Assembly (NCBI GenBank): GCA_017640615.1
Contig: JAEPQK010000001.1
Location: 496,001 to 560,000, forward strand
Length of the DNA: 64,000 nucleotides
Origin: Rhizobiaceae bacterium
Lineage (GTDB): Bacteria; Pseudomonadota; Alphaproteobacteria; Rhizobiales; Rhizobiaceae
Direction of reading: 5' to 3'
The first letter of the stretch is position 1, and every line of letters begins with the position of its first letter. Under the pieces are notes generated by a model that worked only from the letters and a program-made list of their open reading frames with translations, was not told the DNA's origin and ran no database searches. Made by a program: the position numbers and the translations under genes. This document shows, in pieces, positions 26,661 to 35,331 of the stretch.

Positions 26661-27968
26661 TCAAACCGGCTTCTCGCGATGCGTTGCGGGAAGCCGTGAG
26701 GCGATAAGCTTGTCGATACGACGGCCGTCCATGTCGACCACCTCAAAGCGCCAGCCATGCGCGTCCACCGTTTCGCCGCTGGTGGGCAAGTGGTGCAGGA
26801 ACGAAAGCAGGAAGCCGGCGACAGTGTCGTAGTCGCGGCGCACCGGCAGTACGAAGCCGAGCGTCTCGGCCATTTCGTCGGCGGGCATGTGGCCCGCGAT
26901 CAGCCAGGAGCCGTCCGCGCGTTTGACGACTGGAGGGCCCTCGGCGTCAAGGTCGGCCTTGAAAGCGCCGGCGATGGTCTCAAGCACGTCCGCCGGTGTG
27001 ACCAATCCTTCGAACGCGCCATATTCGTCGTGCACGAGCGCCATCGGCACTTCCGCTTCGCGCAGCGTGGCGAGCACATCCAGCGCGTCGGCGTTGTCAT
27101 GAACGATGGGTGCAGCGCGCACGAAGCTCTTCGCGTCGAAAGGCTTGCGCGATAACAGCGCTGCCAGTAGCTCGCGCGTATGCACCACGCCGACTGCATG
27201 ATCTACAGCACCGCTGGCGGCCGGCAGACGCGAGTGTTTCGTCTCGATGAGCTTACGGCGGATGTCCTTCCTGTCAGCGTCGAGATTGAGCCATTCAACC
27301 TCGCTGCGCGGCGTCATCAGCGCCCGCACGGCGCGGTCGCCAAGCCGCATCACGCCCGTGATCATGCGACGCTCGTCGGTTTCAATCGTTCCCTGCGTTT
27401 CCGCCTCCGCGATCAGGCTGTTGATTTCCTCATCCGTCACGCGGCTGTCCTGCTGGCCGGACTGACCGAGCAGAATGAGGAACAATCGCCCCGATATGTT
27501 GAGTAGCCAGACCAGCGGTGCTGCCAGGGTGGCGAGCACCGTCATCAGCGGGGCGACCATCATGGCGATGCGCTCCGGGTCGCGCAGCGCGATCTGCTTC
27601 GGCACCAGTTCTCCAACGACCAGCGAAAAATAGGTGATGATCGCGACCACGCCGCCGACGCCCACCGTATTGGCCAGGGTGGGCGACAGCCCCATTGTGG
27701 CCAGCCATTCGGCAAGACGCAGACCAAGCGTGGAGCCCGAAAACGCGCCGGACAGCACGCCAACCAGCGTGATGCCGATCTGAACGGTAGAGAGAAAACG
27801 CCCGGGGTCGGCGGCCAGCGCAAGCGCGCGAGCAGCTCCGCGTTTGCCTTCTTTCTGCTTTGCCGCCAGCCGGGAAGGGCGCGAGGAGACCACGGCCAGC
27901 TCGGACATGGCGAGCAGACCGTTGAGCAGAATCAGGCCAGCAACGATGGCAATCTGGATCGCAAGCAT
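26661..27968 (-). CDS. HlyC/CorC (CNNM) family membrane protein with CBS domains
   Basis: A 435-residue protein in the order DUF21/CNNM membrane domain (about 1-190: NGLLAMSELAVVSSRPSR, VVAIITYFSLVVGELVPKQI), two CBS repeats (about 205-335, beginning ALMTPRSEVEWL), then the CorC_HlyC domain (about 350-430). Relatives are linked to Mg2+/Co2+ efflux; the older label hemolysin is historical. The ATG follows no strong ribosome site. Confidence 0.9.
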   Translation of the reverse strand: MLAIQIAIVAGLILLNGLLAMSELAVVSSRPSRLAAKQKEGKRGAARALALAADPGRFLSTVQIGITLVGVLSGAFSGSTLGLRLAEWLATMGLSPTLANTVGVGGVVAIITYFSLVVGELVPKQIALRDPERIAMMVAPLMTVLATLAAPLVWLLNISGRLFLILLGQSGQQDSRVTDEEINSLIAEAETQGTIETDERRMITGVMRLGDRAVRALMTPRSEVEWLNLDADRKDIRRKLIETKHSRLPAASGAVDHAVGVVHTRELLAALLSRKPFDAKSFVRAAPIVHDNADALDVLATLREAEVPMALVHDEYGAFEGLVTPADVLETIAGAFKADLDAEGPPVVKRADGSWLIAGHMPADEMAETLGFVLPVRRDYDTVAGFLLSFLHHLPTSGETVDAHGWRFEVVDMDGRRIDKLIASRLPATHREKPV

Positions 27969-28020
27969 CAGCGCTGCTTAGCATTCCGATCCAGGCAAGG
28001 CGATGGCCTTGTTGCCAACG

Positions 28021-28842
28021 CTACTTGCAGGCGACGTAGCCGTTGCGGCGTTCTTTGATGTCGAAGTGGAAGTGGTCGGCATGGTCGGCATTGTAGCCGG
28101 GGCCGAGCACCGTGTTGAAATATTCGCAGCCGCCGGCACGCACCGCCTTCAGCAGGCTTTTCTCGCGGAACTTGAAGAAGCCCGGCTTGCGCACGTCGAT
28201 TTCGCGTCCGCTCTTCAGTGTGATTTTCATCACATCCAGCGCATTGCCCTTGGAATGCTCGGATGGCGTGCTGGTGCCGGCTATCTTGCGGCAGGAATAG
28301 CTGGAACCCTGATGGATCGTTCCAATCCCTGTCAGATAGCGCGTGCGCGCGGTCGGGGCGAGTTCGTATTTGGTCCATTTGGCGAAAGCCAGTGCCATGT
28401 CGCAAGAAAGGGTCGCGGCCGGCTTCATGGCAATTCTGCCCGACAGGTTGAACACCTTCACCGGGTAGTCGACGCGGCAGGCGCCGCCATCGTCGATCGG
28501 GGCAAGGTCCTGATATTTCACGCCGATGCGCTTCAGCTCGCGGCGGCAGGCGATTTCCTCGGCGGGCATCGCGCCGCCTGGCTGACGCGGCTGGGTCCAG
28601 CGCGGAAAGCCGGCCATCATCGGATTGGATGGCACGAGCCGCTGCAGGCCGCGCGCGGGGCGGGCGGAAACCGACGATGTTTCGCGGACATCGACTTGAG
28701 GGGTGAGCGACATTACGCCGCTTGGCGAGCAGGAAGTCGCAAGCGAGGCCGCCGCGGCCAGCACTGCAACGGTAATCGCCAATCGCGGGCGGGATTTTTC
28801 GTGCGCGCAGCCAGCCCTGACTGCGAACCAAGGGGTACGCAT
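28021..28842 (-). CDS. Extensin-like family exported protein (copy 1)
   Basis: A 273-residue protein with an N-terminal hydrophobic signal (LAITVAVLAAAASLATSCS) and the extensin-like C-terminal domain: CRRELKRIGVKYQDL, STPSEHSKGNALDVMKITL and HADHFHFDIKERRNGYVACK. Conserved His and Asp residues recall D,D-/L,D-carboxypeptidase folds, so a cell-wall role is likely but unproven. A paralogue lies 104 bp upstream on the same strand, indicating local duplication. Confidence 0.85.
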   Translation of the reverse strand: MRTPWFAVRAGCAHEKSRPRLAITVAVLAAAASLATSCSPSGVMSLTPQVDVRETSSVSARPARGLQRLVPSNPMMAGFPRWTQPRQPGGAMPAEEIACRRELKRIGVKYQDLAPIDDGGACRVDYPVKVFNLSGRIAMKPAATLSCDMALAFAKWTKYELAPTARTRYLTGIGTIHQGSSYSCRKIAGTSTPSEHSKGNALDVMKITLKSGREIDVRKPGFFKFREKSLLKAVRAGGCEYFNTVLGPGYNADHADHFHFDIKERRNGYVACK

Positions 28843-28946
28843 GTACCTGTCCCCTCTCGTCCTCGCAAAGAGAGCCTAAAGTTAGGGACAAATTGTAAAG
28901 GAATTCTCAGCGCCGCCATTTACCATGCCGCCGGCGCGCAGGCAGT

Positions 28947-29723
28947 TCAGCGGCAGTAGGTCGAGCCGGAGCGGCGCTCTGCCAGATCGAGATGAAAATG
29001 GGTAGCGTGGTCGCTGTCGGTTCCGGGGCCAAGCACCGTCTTGAACGGGCCGCATGCGGCTTTTCTTACCGTCTTTTGAAACAGGCGTTCAGCCTTTTCG
29101 TCCGGCTCATGCTCGCGCACTTCGACAATGCGCCCGTTTTGAAGAACGAATGCCGAGATATCGAGGGCGTTGCCTTTGGCGTGTTCGGAAATCTTCTTGC
29201 CGCTGGCGCGGAAGCGGCAAATATAGGCTGAGGCGTGCCGCACGCTCTCAATGCGGGCACCGAAGGCGCTGAGCGCGGTCGGCTGTGCGGTGTCGGCGAT
29301 CAGACGCGCCGCGGCTTCAGCCGTTTCGCAATTCATGATGCCTTCCGGCCGCAGTTCGACGTCCTTGCCAAGCGACGTCACTTCGATCGGATAGGCAATG
29401 CCGCACTCGCCCTCGTCGTCGATTTCGGGCAATGGCTCGAAGCTGACGCCGAGCGCGATGAGCCGCGCGCGGCAGGCATGTTCGCTGCCCGGCAGCCCGC
29501 CGGTCATCGGTTTTGGTTCGATCGTGGTGCGCGAGGGGCGGGGGGAAGGCACCTTTTCCACAGCGGCAACGATGTCACCGACCGGCGGCTTGGATGCAGG
29601 CGCGGGCATCTTTTCCGGCAGGCTGGTGGATGCGTTGGAGCTGCCACCGGCGATGGCAAGCGCAACGGCAGCGCCCAAAATTGTTGCCGCACAAAGTGTG
29701 GTTGCCTGTTTTGACCTTCTCAT
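28947..29723 (-). CDS. Extensin-like family exported protein (copy 2)
   Basis: A 258-residue paralogue of the next gene downstream. It has a signal peptide (ILGAAVALAIAGGSSNAS), a Pro-rich linker, and the same C-terminal domain: CRARLIALGVSFEPLPEIDD, KKISEHAKGNALDISAFVL and DSDHATHFHLDLAERR. The pair is probably co-transcribed. The metal-ligand-like His/Asp residues are kept in both copies, so both may be active. Confidence 0.85.
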   Translation of the reverse strand: MRRSKQATTLCAATILGAAVALAIAGGSSNASTSLPEKMPAPASKPPVGDIVAAVEKVPSPRPSRTTIEPKPMTGGLPGSEHACRARLIALGVSFEPLPEIDDEGECGIAYPIEVTSLGKDVELRPEGIMNCETAEAAARLIADTAQPTALSAFGARIESVRHASAYICRFRASGKKISEHAKGNALDISAFVLQNGRIVEVREHEPDEKAERLFQKTVRKAACGPFKTVLGPGTDSDHATHFHLDLAERRSGSTYCR

Positions 29724-29892
29724 GCCGGCTTAGTTGGCCAGAAACCGTGTCACCGCAATGAAACCCGCGCTCACAAAGCGTGACAGCCGGTAATCTGTCG
29801 CCTTCCGTAACGGCATTTTGATTTTGTCGTGGTGCGGGAATCGCTACGCTCCGGCGCAGGGTTGAGGTGGCAAGCGAACAGGAGCATCTCGA

Positions 29893-30432
29893 ATGCGGAT
29901 TGTGAAAATCATCGGTGCGGGCGCGTTGCTCATCGCACTCGGCAGCGGGTCAGCTTTTGCCGCGGGCGGTGGCGATAGCGGAGGCGCGACCAACACGTCC
30001 ACGCAATGCAAGAACGGCAAGGTCTACAGCGAACAGATGAAGAAGTGCGTCGATGCCGAAGAGAGCATGCTCGACGATGACGCGCTCTACGAGGCAGGCC
30101 GGGCGTTCGCGCAGGCCGGACGCTATGGCGAGGCGATCACGGTACTCAGTACGATTGCCGCCAATGGCGACCCGCGCGTGCTCAACTATCTCGGTTTCTC
30201 GCACCGCAAGCAGGGCCGCATCGCGGTCGGGCTCGGCTATTACGAGGAAGCGCTGCGTATCAACCCGGACTTCACGCTGGCACGCGAATATATGGGCGAA
30301 GCCTATCTGCAGCTTGGCGATGTCGGGTCAGCCCGCAATCAGCTGCGTGAAATCGCAGATCGCTGCGGTACGGCATGCGATGAATATCTGGAGCTTGAGC
30401 GCCAGATCGATGACCACATGAGAGAAATATAA
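29893..30432 (+). CDS. Exported TPR-repeat protein
   Basis: A 179-residue protein with a cleavable signal (ending near SAFAAG, residue 24), a short Cys-containing linker (QCKNGKVYSEQMKKCVDAEE) and about two TPR motifs (DDALYEAGRAFAQAGRYGEA and VLNYLGFSHRKQGRIAVGLG). It probably mediates protein contacts in the periplasm. A classic terminator follows 27 bp after the stop. Confidence 0.8.
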   Translation: MRIVKIIGAGALLIALGSGSAFAAGGGDSGGATNTSTQCKNGKVYSEQMKKCVDAEESMLDDDALYEAGRAFAQAGRYGEAITVLSTIAANGDPRVLNYLGFSHRKQGRIAVGLGYYEEALRINPDFTLAREYMGEAYLQLGDVGSARNQLREIADRCGTACDEYLELERQIDDHMREI

Positions 30433-30458
30433 GAGGCAGTAGCTTCCAGTCAGGGGAG

Positions 30459-30489
30459 GGCGGGCACAGCTGTGCCCGCCTTTTCTTTT
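30459..30489. terminator. Rho-independent terminator between convergent genes
   Basis: A perfect inverted repeat GGCGGGCACA / TGTGCCCGCC (30459-30468, 30471-30480) is followed by TTTTCTTTT. It terminates the TPR gene and may serve the convergent sugar dehydrogenase gene as well. Confidence 0.9.
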
Positions 30490-30510
30490 GTGCGCAGGCC
30501 GTGCGCCCCG

Positions 30511-31632
30511 TTAGCGGCTGATGCGGATCACCGCACCGTTGCTCTCATCGGTGACGAGCCAGACCGCACCGTCAGGCGCTACCTTCACGTCGCGAATACG
30601 GCCGAATGCGCCTTCGAACAAGCGTTCTTCGCCGACAACATTGCCGCCTTCGTCACGGTCCACCCGTGCCACGAGTTGTGCCTTCAGCGCGCCGACCAGC
30701 AAGTCGCCTTGCCATTCGGGGAACATTTCGCCGTCATAGACGTCCATCCCGCCCGGAGCGATTGAGGGATCCCAGTAAAACAGGGGCTGTTCGTAACCTT
30801 CGGCCTCGGTGCCGACGCCGATCTTGAAGCCGGAATAGTGGCGGCCATAGCTGATGACCGGCCAGCCGTAGTTGAGGCCGGCCTGCGGCTGATTGATCTC
30901 ATCGCCGCCGCGCGCACCATGCTCGACGGTCCACAGCGAGGCTGTCAGCGGATCCCACACAGCGCCCTGCGGGTTGCGGTGACCTTTCGACCAGAGCTCG
31001 GCTAGCGCATCCCTGCCATCGGCCCAGGGGTTGTCGGCCGGAATTGAACCGTCGGGTGCAATGCGCAATACCGCGCCTGCGTGGTCGCCGAAATCCTGGG
31101 CGCGCGGACGGTCGCCACGGTCGCCAATCGTGAAAAAGAGGTTGCCGTCAGGCGCAACCACGATGCGCGAGCCGAAATGGTGGCTGGAGCGCGTTTTCTT
31201 ATCCATCGAGAAGATGGTGCGCATGTTCTGAAGCGCCGGTGCATCGCCACGCACGAGCGTTGCGCGCGCTATCGCAGTGCCCGCACCGGGTTCCGCAAAA
31301 GAGATGTAGATGGTGCCGGACGTCGCGAAATCATTTGCCAGCGCGACATCCAGCAGGCCACCCTGGCCGCTGTCGAAGACTTTCGGAACCCCTTTCAGAG
31401 GTTGCGAAAGCGCGCCGTTTTGCAGGATGCGAATTCTGCCGGGCCGCTCGGTGATCAGTGCAGCGCCGTCCGGCAGAAACTCCAGCGCCCATGGGTTTTC
31501 GAGCCCGGAGGCCATGACCTGTGCTTGCGCTTCATAGGCACCGGCCTGCAGGTTGCGCGTCTGAGCTTCGGCTATTCCGGCGGCGGCAAACTGTACGGCT
31601 GCGGCCAGTGCGAATGTGTGTAACGGTTTCAT
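30511..31632 (-). CDS. PQQ-dependent aldose sugar dehydrogenase-like protein
   Basis: A 373-residue exported protein with a signal peptide (ending near IAEAQT) and the six-bladed beta-propeller pattern of soluble glucose dehydrogenase/YliI: LENPWALEFLPDGAALITER, GSRIVVAPDGNLFFTIGDRG, ELWSKGHRNPQGAVWDP and GGDEINQPQAGLNYGWPV. Such periplasmic enzymes oxidise aldose sugars with PQQ as cofactor. It is divergent from greA. Confidence 0.9.
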   Translation of the reverse strand: MKPLHTFALAAAVQFAAAGIAEAQTRNLQAGAYEAQAQVMASGLENPWALEFLPDGAALITERPGRIRILQNGALSQPLKGVPKVFDSGQGGLLDVALANDFATSGTIYISFAEPGAGTAIARATLVRGDAPALQNMRTIFSMDKKTRSSHHFGSRIVVAPDGNLFFTIGDRGDRPRAQDFGDHAGAVLRIAPDGSIPADNPWADGRDALAELWSKGHRNPQGAVWDPLTASLWTVEHGARGGDEINQPQAGLNYGWPVISYGRHYSGFKIGVGTEAEGYEQPLFYWDPSIAPGGMDVYDGEMFPEWQGDLLVGALKAQLVARVDRDEGGNVVGEERLFEGAFGRIRDVKVAPDGAVWLVTDESNGAVIRISR

Positions 31633-31791
31633 CTGCCAAGAAGTAGGCAGCGCATCGCTGCTGACAAGTAATCTCGCGCAACTCGGTCGATTAGATTTGG
31701 GCCAGATGCGCCCTCTCGGTCGGCCATCTGTTCACTTTTCAGATGAAAATCGCCGCGGAATCGTTATATTAGCCGGTGACTGATGGAGCGT

Positions 31792-31827
31792 GTCCGCGGC
31801 CTCGCGTTGCGGACCGTTTTCTTTTTG
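31792..31827 (+). promoter_or_regulatory. Terminator-like hairpin in the greA leader
   Basis: GTCCGC (31792-31797) pairs with GCGGAC (31809-31814) across an 11-base loop and is followed by CGTTTTCTTTTTG. A -10-like TATATT lies at 31765-31770, but no good -35 box. The hairpin would come early in the greA leader, 57 bases before the ATG, and could attenuate transcription. Confidence 0.45.
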
Positions 31828-31883
31828 CCGTGCGGTCTGCGTTGAGAAGCGTTTCGTGCGGTCAGCAATTTGAGGTGCATGAC

Positions 31884-32357
31884 ATGAACAAGGTCCCGAT
31901 GACAGCTTCCGGTTTCAGCACGCTCCAGGAGGAGCTGCGCTGGCGCCAGCAGGAGGAGCGTCCGCGGATCATCGAGGCGATTTCCGAGGCGCGCGCTCAT
32001 GGCGACCTTTCCGAAAACGCCGAATATCACGCCGCCAAAGAGGCGCAGAGCCTCAATGAGGGCCGCATCGCCGAGCTGGAAGACCTGACGGCGCGCGCGG
32101 AAGTGATCGACGTGTCCAAGCTTTCGGGCGACACGATCAAATTCGGTGCGACCGTGGTTCTGGTCGACGAGGATACTGAAGAAGAGAAGACCTATCAGAT
32201 CGTCGGCGACCAGGAAGCGGACGTGAAGTCCGGCCGCATCTCGATTTCGTCGCCGATTGCGCGCGCGTTGATCGGCAAGGGTGTGGGCGATGCCGTGGAG
32301 GTCAACGCGCCCGGCGGTGCCCGCGGCTACGAGGTCTTGCGCGTCGATTTCGTCTAG
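31884..32357 (+). CDS. greA: Transcription elongation factor GreA
   Basis: A 157-residue protein of the standard length. The N-terminal coiled coil carries the acidic tip motif [20 protein letters not shown], and the C-terminal FKBP-like domain shows [18 protein letters not shown]. It binds the RNA polymerase secondary channel and stimulates cleavage of stalled transcripts. The ATG at 31884 gives the family-normal start ([17 protein letters not shown]). It converges with lrp. Confidence 0.95.
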   Translation: MNKVPMTASGFSTLQEELRWRQQEERPRIIEAISEARAHGDLSENAEYHAAKEAQSLNEGRIAELEDLTARAEVIDVSKLSGDTIKFGATVVLVDEDTEEEKTYQIVGDQEADVKSGRISISSPIARALIGKGVGDAVEVNAPGGARGYEVLRVDFV

Positions 32358-32374
32358 GCTGCGGCGGCTCGGTC

Positions 32375-32854
32375 TTACCGCCCGTCAATCGCTACCAGAC
32401 CTTCATCCTTCACCTGCCGTATCGTGAGCGCCGTGCGAACGGTGTCCACGTTCGGGGCCGAGGTCAGTTCCTCGATCACGAAGGTCTGGAAGGTCGACAG
32501 GTCGTCGGCAACGCAGTGAAGCAGAAAATCGGAATCGCCCGACACCATCCAGGCGCGGCGCACGATCGGCCAGTGGCGCGTGCGTTCGGCAAACGCCTTG
32601 AGCTCGGCATCGGCTTGGTGGTGCAAACCGATCTGGCAGAAGGCGACAACATCCTTGCCGAGCGCCGGGGCGTTCAGGATGGCACGGTAGCTGCGGATCA
32701 CGCCGGTTTCTTCCAGCCGTTTAACCCGGCGCAGGCAAGGTGGGGCGGAAATGCCCACGCGGCGTGAAAGCTCGACATTCGTCATGCGGCCGTCTTCCTG
32801 CAATTCGCGCAGGATTTTCCAGTCGATTGCGTCAAGATCGGCTTGCAAGGTCAT
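32375..32854 (-). CDS. lrp: Lrp/AsnC family transcription regulator
   Basis: A 159-residue regulator with an N-terminal helix-turn-helix (LREL, VELSRRVGISAPPCLRRVKR) and a C-terminal AsnC ligand-binding domain (AWMVSGDSDFLLHCVADDLS). It stands divergent from trxB and lsrB, the arrangement known in S. meliloti for lrp3-trxB-lsrB. Targets are not readable. The start at 32854 gives the normal length; the longer frame to 32983 lacks family similarity. Confidence 0.9.
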   Translation of the reverse strand: MTLQADLDAIDWKILRELQEDGRMTNVELSRRVGISAPPCLRRVKRLEETGVIRSYRAILNAPALGKDVVAFCQIGLHHQADAELKAFAERTRHWPIVRRAWMVSGDSDFLLHCVADDLSTFQTFVIEELTSAPNVDTVRTALTIRQVKDEGLVAIDGR

Positions 32855-33068
32855 GATATCCCCGGCGGCGAATCCACCATTGGCTGCGAAACTATTCCAT
32901 CCGCAGTTATTGGCAAAGCACTGCGACGATAGGCAGCCTGTGAGAAAAGCCTTGCTGGACTTGCGCTGACCAAGGTCCGACACTTAGATCAGTGCGCGCC
33001 ATGATTGTGCAACGCCGCCGCGATATGCGGCAAGCAGCGCCTGCGCAGAACCCTTGAAAGGAAAAGAC

Positions 33069-34043
33069 ATGTCGAGCCGTCACGCGCCCGTACTCATCAT
33101 TGGTTCCGGGCCTGCCGGATATACGGCAGCGATATATGCCGCGCGCGCGATGCTGAAGCCGCTTCTGGTCGCGGGGCTTGAGCAGGGGGGGCAGCTTACA
33201 ATCACCACCGATGTCGAAAACTATCCGGGTTTCGCCGATCCGGTGCAGGGCCCCTGGCTGATGGAGCAGATGCTCAAGCAGGCTGAAAATGTCGGCACTG
33301 ATGTCGTTAACGACGTGATCGTCGAAGTCGATGTGAATATGCGGCCGTTCCGGGCGCGTGGCGATTCCGGTGCGGAATACACCGCCGACGCGCTGATCAT
33401 CGCCACCGGCGCCAAGGCCAAGTGGCTGGGGCTGCCGACAGAGCAGAAATTCATGGGGTTCGGTGTTTCGGCCTGCGCCACATGCGACGGCTTCTTCTAC
33501 CGCAACAAGGACGTCGTCGTCGTGGGTGGCGGCAATACGGCCGTCGAGGAGGCGCTTTATCTGTCAAATCTCGCCAGCCATGTGACGCTGGTTCACCGCC
33601 GCGACGAGCTGCGCGCCGAACGCATCCTCCAGGAACGCCTGTTCGCGAAGGAGAATGTCAGCGTGCTGTGGGACACGGTCGTGGACGAGATCAAGGGCGA
33701 GGCGGGCAAGCCGCCGCTGCCCGCCTCGGTCAACGCAGTTGCGCTGAAGAATGTGAAGACAGGCGAGACGACCGAGATGCCGGTACACGGCGTGTTTGTG
33801 GCGATCGGCCACGCGCCGGCGGTCGAGCTGTTTGAGGGCAAGGTCAAACAGAAGCCAAACGGTTATCTTTGGACTGCGCCGGACTCGACGCAGACCGATA
33901 TTCCGGGCGTATTCGCCGCTGGCGATGTGACCGACGACATCTACCGGCAGGCGGTGACGGCGGCAGGTCTCGGTTGCATGGCTGCGCTTGAGGCGGAGCG
34001 TTATCTGGCTGTGCAGGAAGCGCACAGGGAAGCCGCGGAGTAA
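33069..34043 (+). CDS. trxB: Thioredoxin-disulfide reductase
   Basis: A 324-residue flavoenzyme: FAD motif IIGSGPAGYTAAIYAARA at residues 9-26, redox-active CATC (residues 136-139) in SACATCDGFF, NADPH motif VVGGGNTAVEEALYLSNLA, and GVFAAGDVTDDIYRQAVTAA. It keeps thioredoxin reduced with NADPH. AAAGGAAAAG precedes the ATG at 33069. It is followed by lsrB, whose S. meliloti counterpart is a redox-responsive regulator. Confidence 0.97.
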   Translation: MSSRHAPVLIIGSGPAGYTAAIYAARAMLKPLLVAGLEQGGQLTITTDVENYPGFADPVQGPWLMEQMLKQAENVGTDVVNDVIVEVDVNMRPFRARGDSGAEYTADALIIATGAKAKWLGLPTEQKFMGFGVSACATCDGFFYRNKDVVVVGGGNTAVEEALYLSNLASHVTLVHRRDELRAERILQERLFAKENVSVLWDTVVDEIKGEAGKPPLPASVNAVALKNVKTGETTEMPVHGVFVAIGHAPAVELFEGKVKQKPNGYLWTAPDSTQTDIPGVFAAGDVTDDIYRQAVTAAGLGCMAALEAERYLAVQEAHREAAE

Positions 34044-34075
34044 CTCCCGCGCTTCTCAACACGAGGGACAACGAC

Positions 34076-34972
34076 ATGGCGGTGGATTGGGACAAGCTGC
34101 GGGTCTTTCACGCAGCCGCTGAGGCGGGCTCGTTCACGCATGCCGCCGAGACGCTGCATCTGTCGCAATCGGCGATTTCGCGGCAGGTCAGCGCGCTCGA
34201 GCAGGAAGTGGGCGTACCGCTGTTTCACCGCCATGCGCGCGGGCTGGTGCTGACGGAGCAGGGCGACATGCTCTACCGGACCGCGCATGAAGTGCTGATG
34301 AAGCTTGAGAACGTCACGCTCCGGCTGACCGAGACCAAGGACCGGCCTTCGGGCGTGCTGCGTGTTTCGACAACGGTCGGTCTCGGCTCCGGCTGGCTGA
34401 CGGAGCGCATACCGGAGTTTCTCGATCTCTACCCGGAGATCGACCTGCATCTCATACTCGCCAATGAAGAGCTCGACCTGACGATGCGCCAGGCCGACTG
34501 TGCGATCCGCCTGCGCCAGCCGCAGCAGCCGGACCTGATCCAGCGCCGTCTCTTCACCGTGCATTTTCATCTCTACGCCTCGCCCGATTATGTGAACCGG
34601 CGCGGCAAGCCGACCACGATGGAAGAGCTGGACAATCACCGTATCGTCACCTTCGGCGAGCAGGTGCCGCCGCATCTGTCCGACATGAACTGGCTGGAAA
34701 CGGCCGGGCGGGCTGACGGCGCCAAGAGATCGCCCAGCCTACAGGTCAACAATATCCTGTCGATCAAGCTTGCGGTGCAGCGGGGCGCTGGCATTGCAAT
34801 GCTGCCGGACTATATGGTCGACAAGAATTCAGGCCTCGTGCAGCTGATGCCTGAAACCGAGGTACCCTCGTTCGACACATATTTCTGCTACCCCGATGCG
34901 ATGAAGGGGCAGGCGAGGCTGCATGTTTTCCGTGATTTTCTGATTTCGAAGGCGCGTAGCTGGTCGTTCTGA
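34076..34972 (+). CDS. lsrB: LysR-family regulator LsrB/VtlR
   Basis: A 298-residue LysR regulator: N-terminal winged helix (KLRVFHAAAEAGSFTHAAET, SQSAISRQVSALE) and a C-terminal effector domain. The assignment to LsrB (Sinorhizobium) / VtlR (Brucella, Agrobacterium) rests on the MAVDWDKLRVFHAAAEAGSF start, the position after trxB, and the AbcR-like RNA 168 bp downstream; VtlR is known to activate an abcR gene. Two cysteines (142, 271) could sense redox state, as reported for LsrB. The gene starts 32 bp after trxB. Confidence 0.9.
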   Translation: MAVDWDKLRVFHAAAEAGSFTHAAETLHLSQSAISRQVSALEQEVGVPLFHRHARGLVLTEQGDMLYRTAHEVLMKLENVTLRLTETKDRPSGVLRVSTTVGLGSGWLTERIPEFLDLYPEIDLHLILANEELDLTMRQADCAIRLRQPQQPDLIQRRLFTVHFHLYASPDYVNRRGKPTTMEELDNHRIVTFGEQVPPHLSDMNWLETAGRADGAKRSPSLQVNNILSIKLAVQRGAGIAMLPDYMVDKNSGLVQLMPETEVPSFDTYFCYPDAMKGQARLHVFRDFLISKARSWSF

Positions 34973-35002
34973 TTCGCCGAAAGGTGGAATTTCATAGTTT
35001 CC

Positions 35003-35020
35003 CACTGCAATTTCGCAGTG
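35003..35020 (+). terminator. Small hairpin downstream of lsrB
   Basis: CACTGC (35003-35008) pairs with GCAGTG (35015-35020), followed by CATTTCTT. It lies 30 bp after the lsrB stop and may end that transcript, though the T-run is poor. Confidence 0.35.
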
Positions 35021-35140
35021 CATTTCTTGCCAAAATTGTAAGCAAGCGACTGTTTCTCATGCAAAAACTGTAGCTATGCAAATCTGCATGGGTGCATTGC
35101 AAAATGGGGTGCTTGTTATTTAGGCTGCAAATGCACATAT

Positions 35141-35259
35141 CACGATCACTCGCGGGCGTATTTCTCCTCCCATTGGCGCCCGCTGAGTGTTCCCCTCTGG
35201 AGGTTTTGCCTAACGGCACTCCAACGACTCGCCGGATCATTTGATCCGGCGTTTTTTTT
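35141..35259 (+). ncRNA. abcR: AbcR-family (alpha-r15) small regulatory RNA
   Basis: Three hairpins can be drawn. The first, GCGGGCG (35152-35158) with CGCCCGC (35177-35183), presents an anti-Shine-Dalgarno loop CTCCTCCC. The second, GAGTG (35185-35189) with CACTC (35217-35221), contains CCCCTCTGGAGG. The third, CGCCGGATC (35230-35238) with GATCCGGCG (35243-35251), ends in eight T and is a textbook terminator. Rhizobial AbcR RNAs are Hfq-dependent repressors of ABC-transporter mRNAs and lie beside lsrB/vtlR, as here. The 5' end is estimated from a -10-like TATCAC at 35138-35143. Only one copy is seen. Confidence 0.82.
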
Positions 35260-35331
35260 GCTCAATCGGAAATCAGCGCGCGCCGGCGGTGCCCAGCAAT
35301 CGTGCAGGGCAGCGCCGTGCACTTTATGCAT

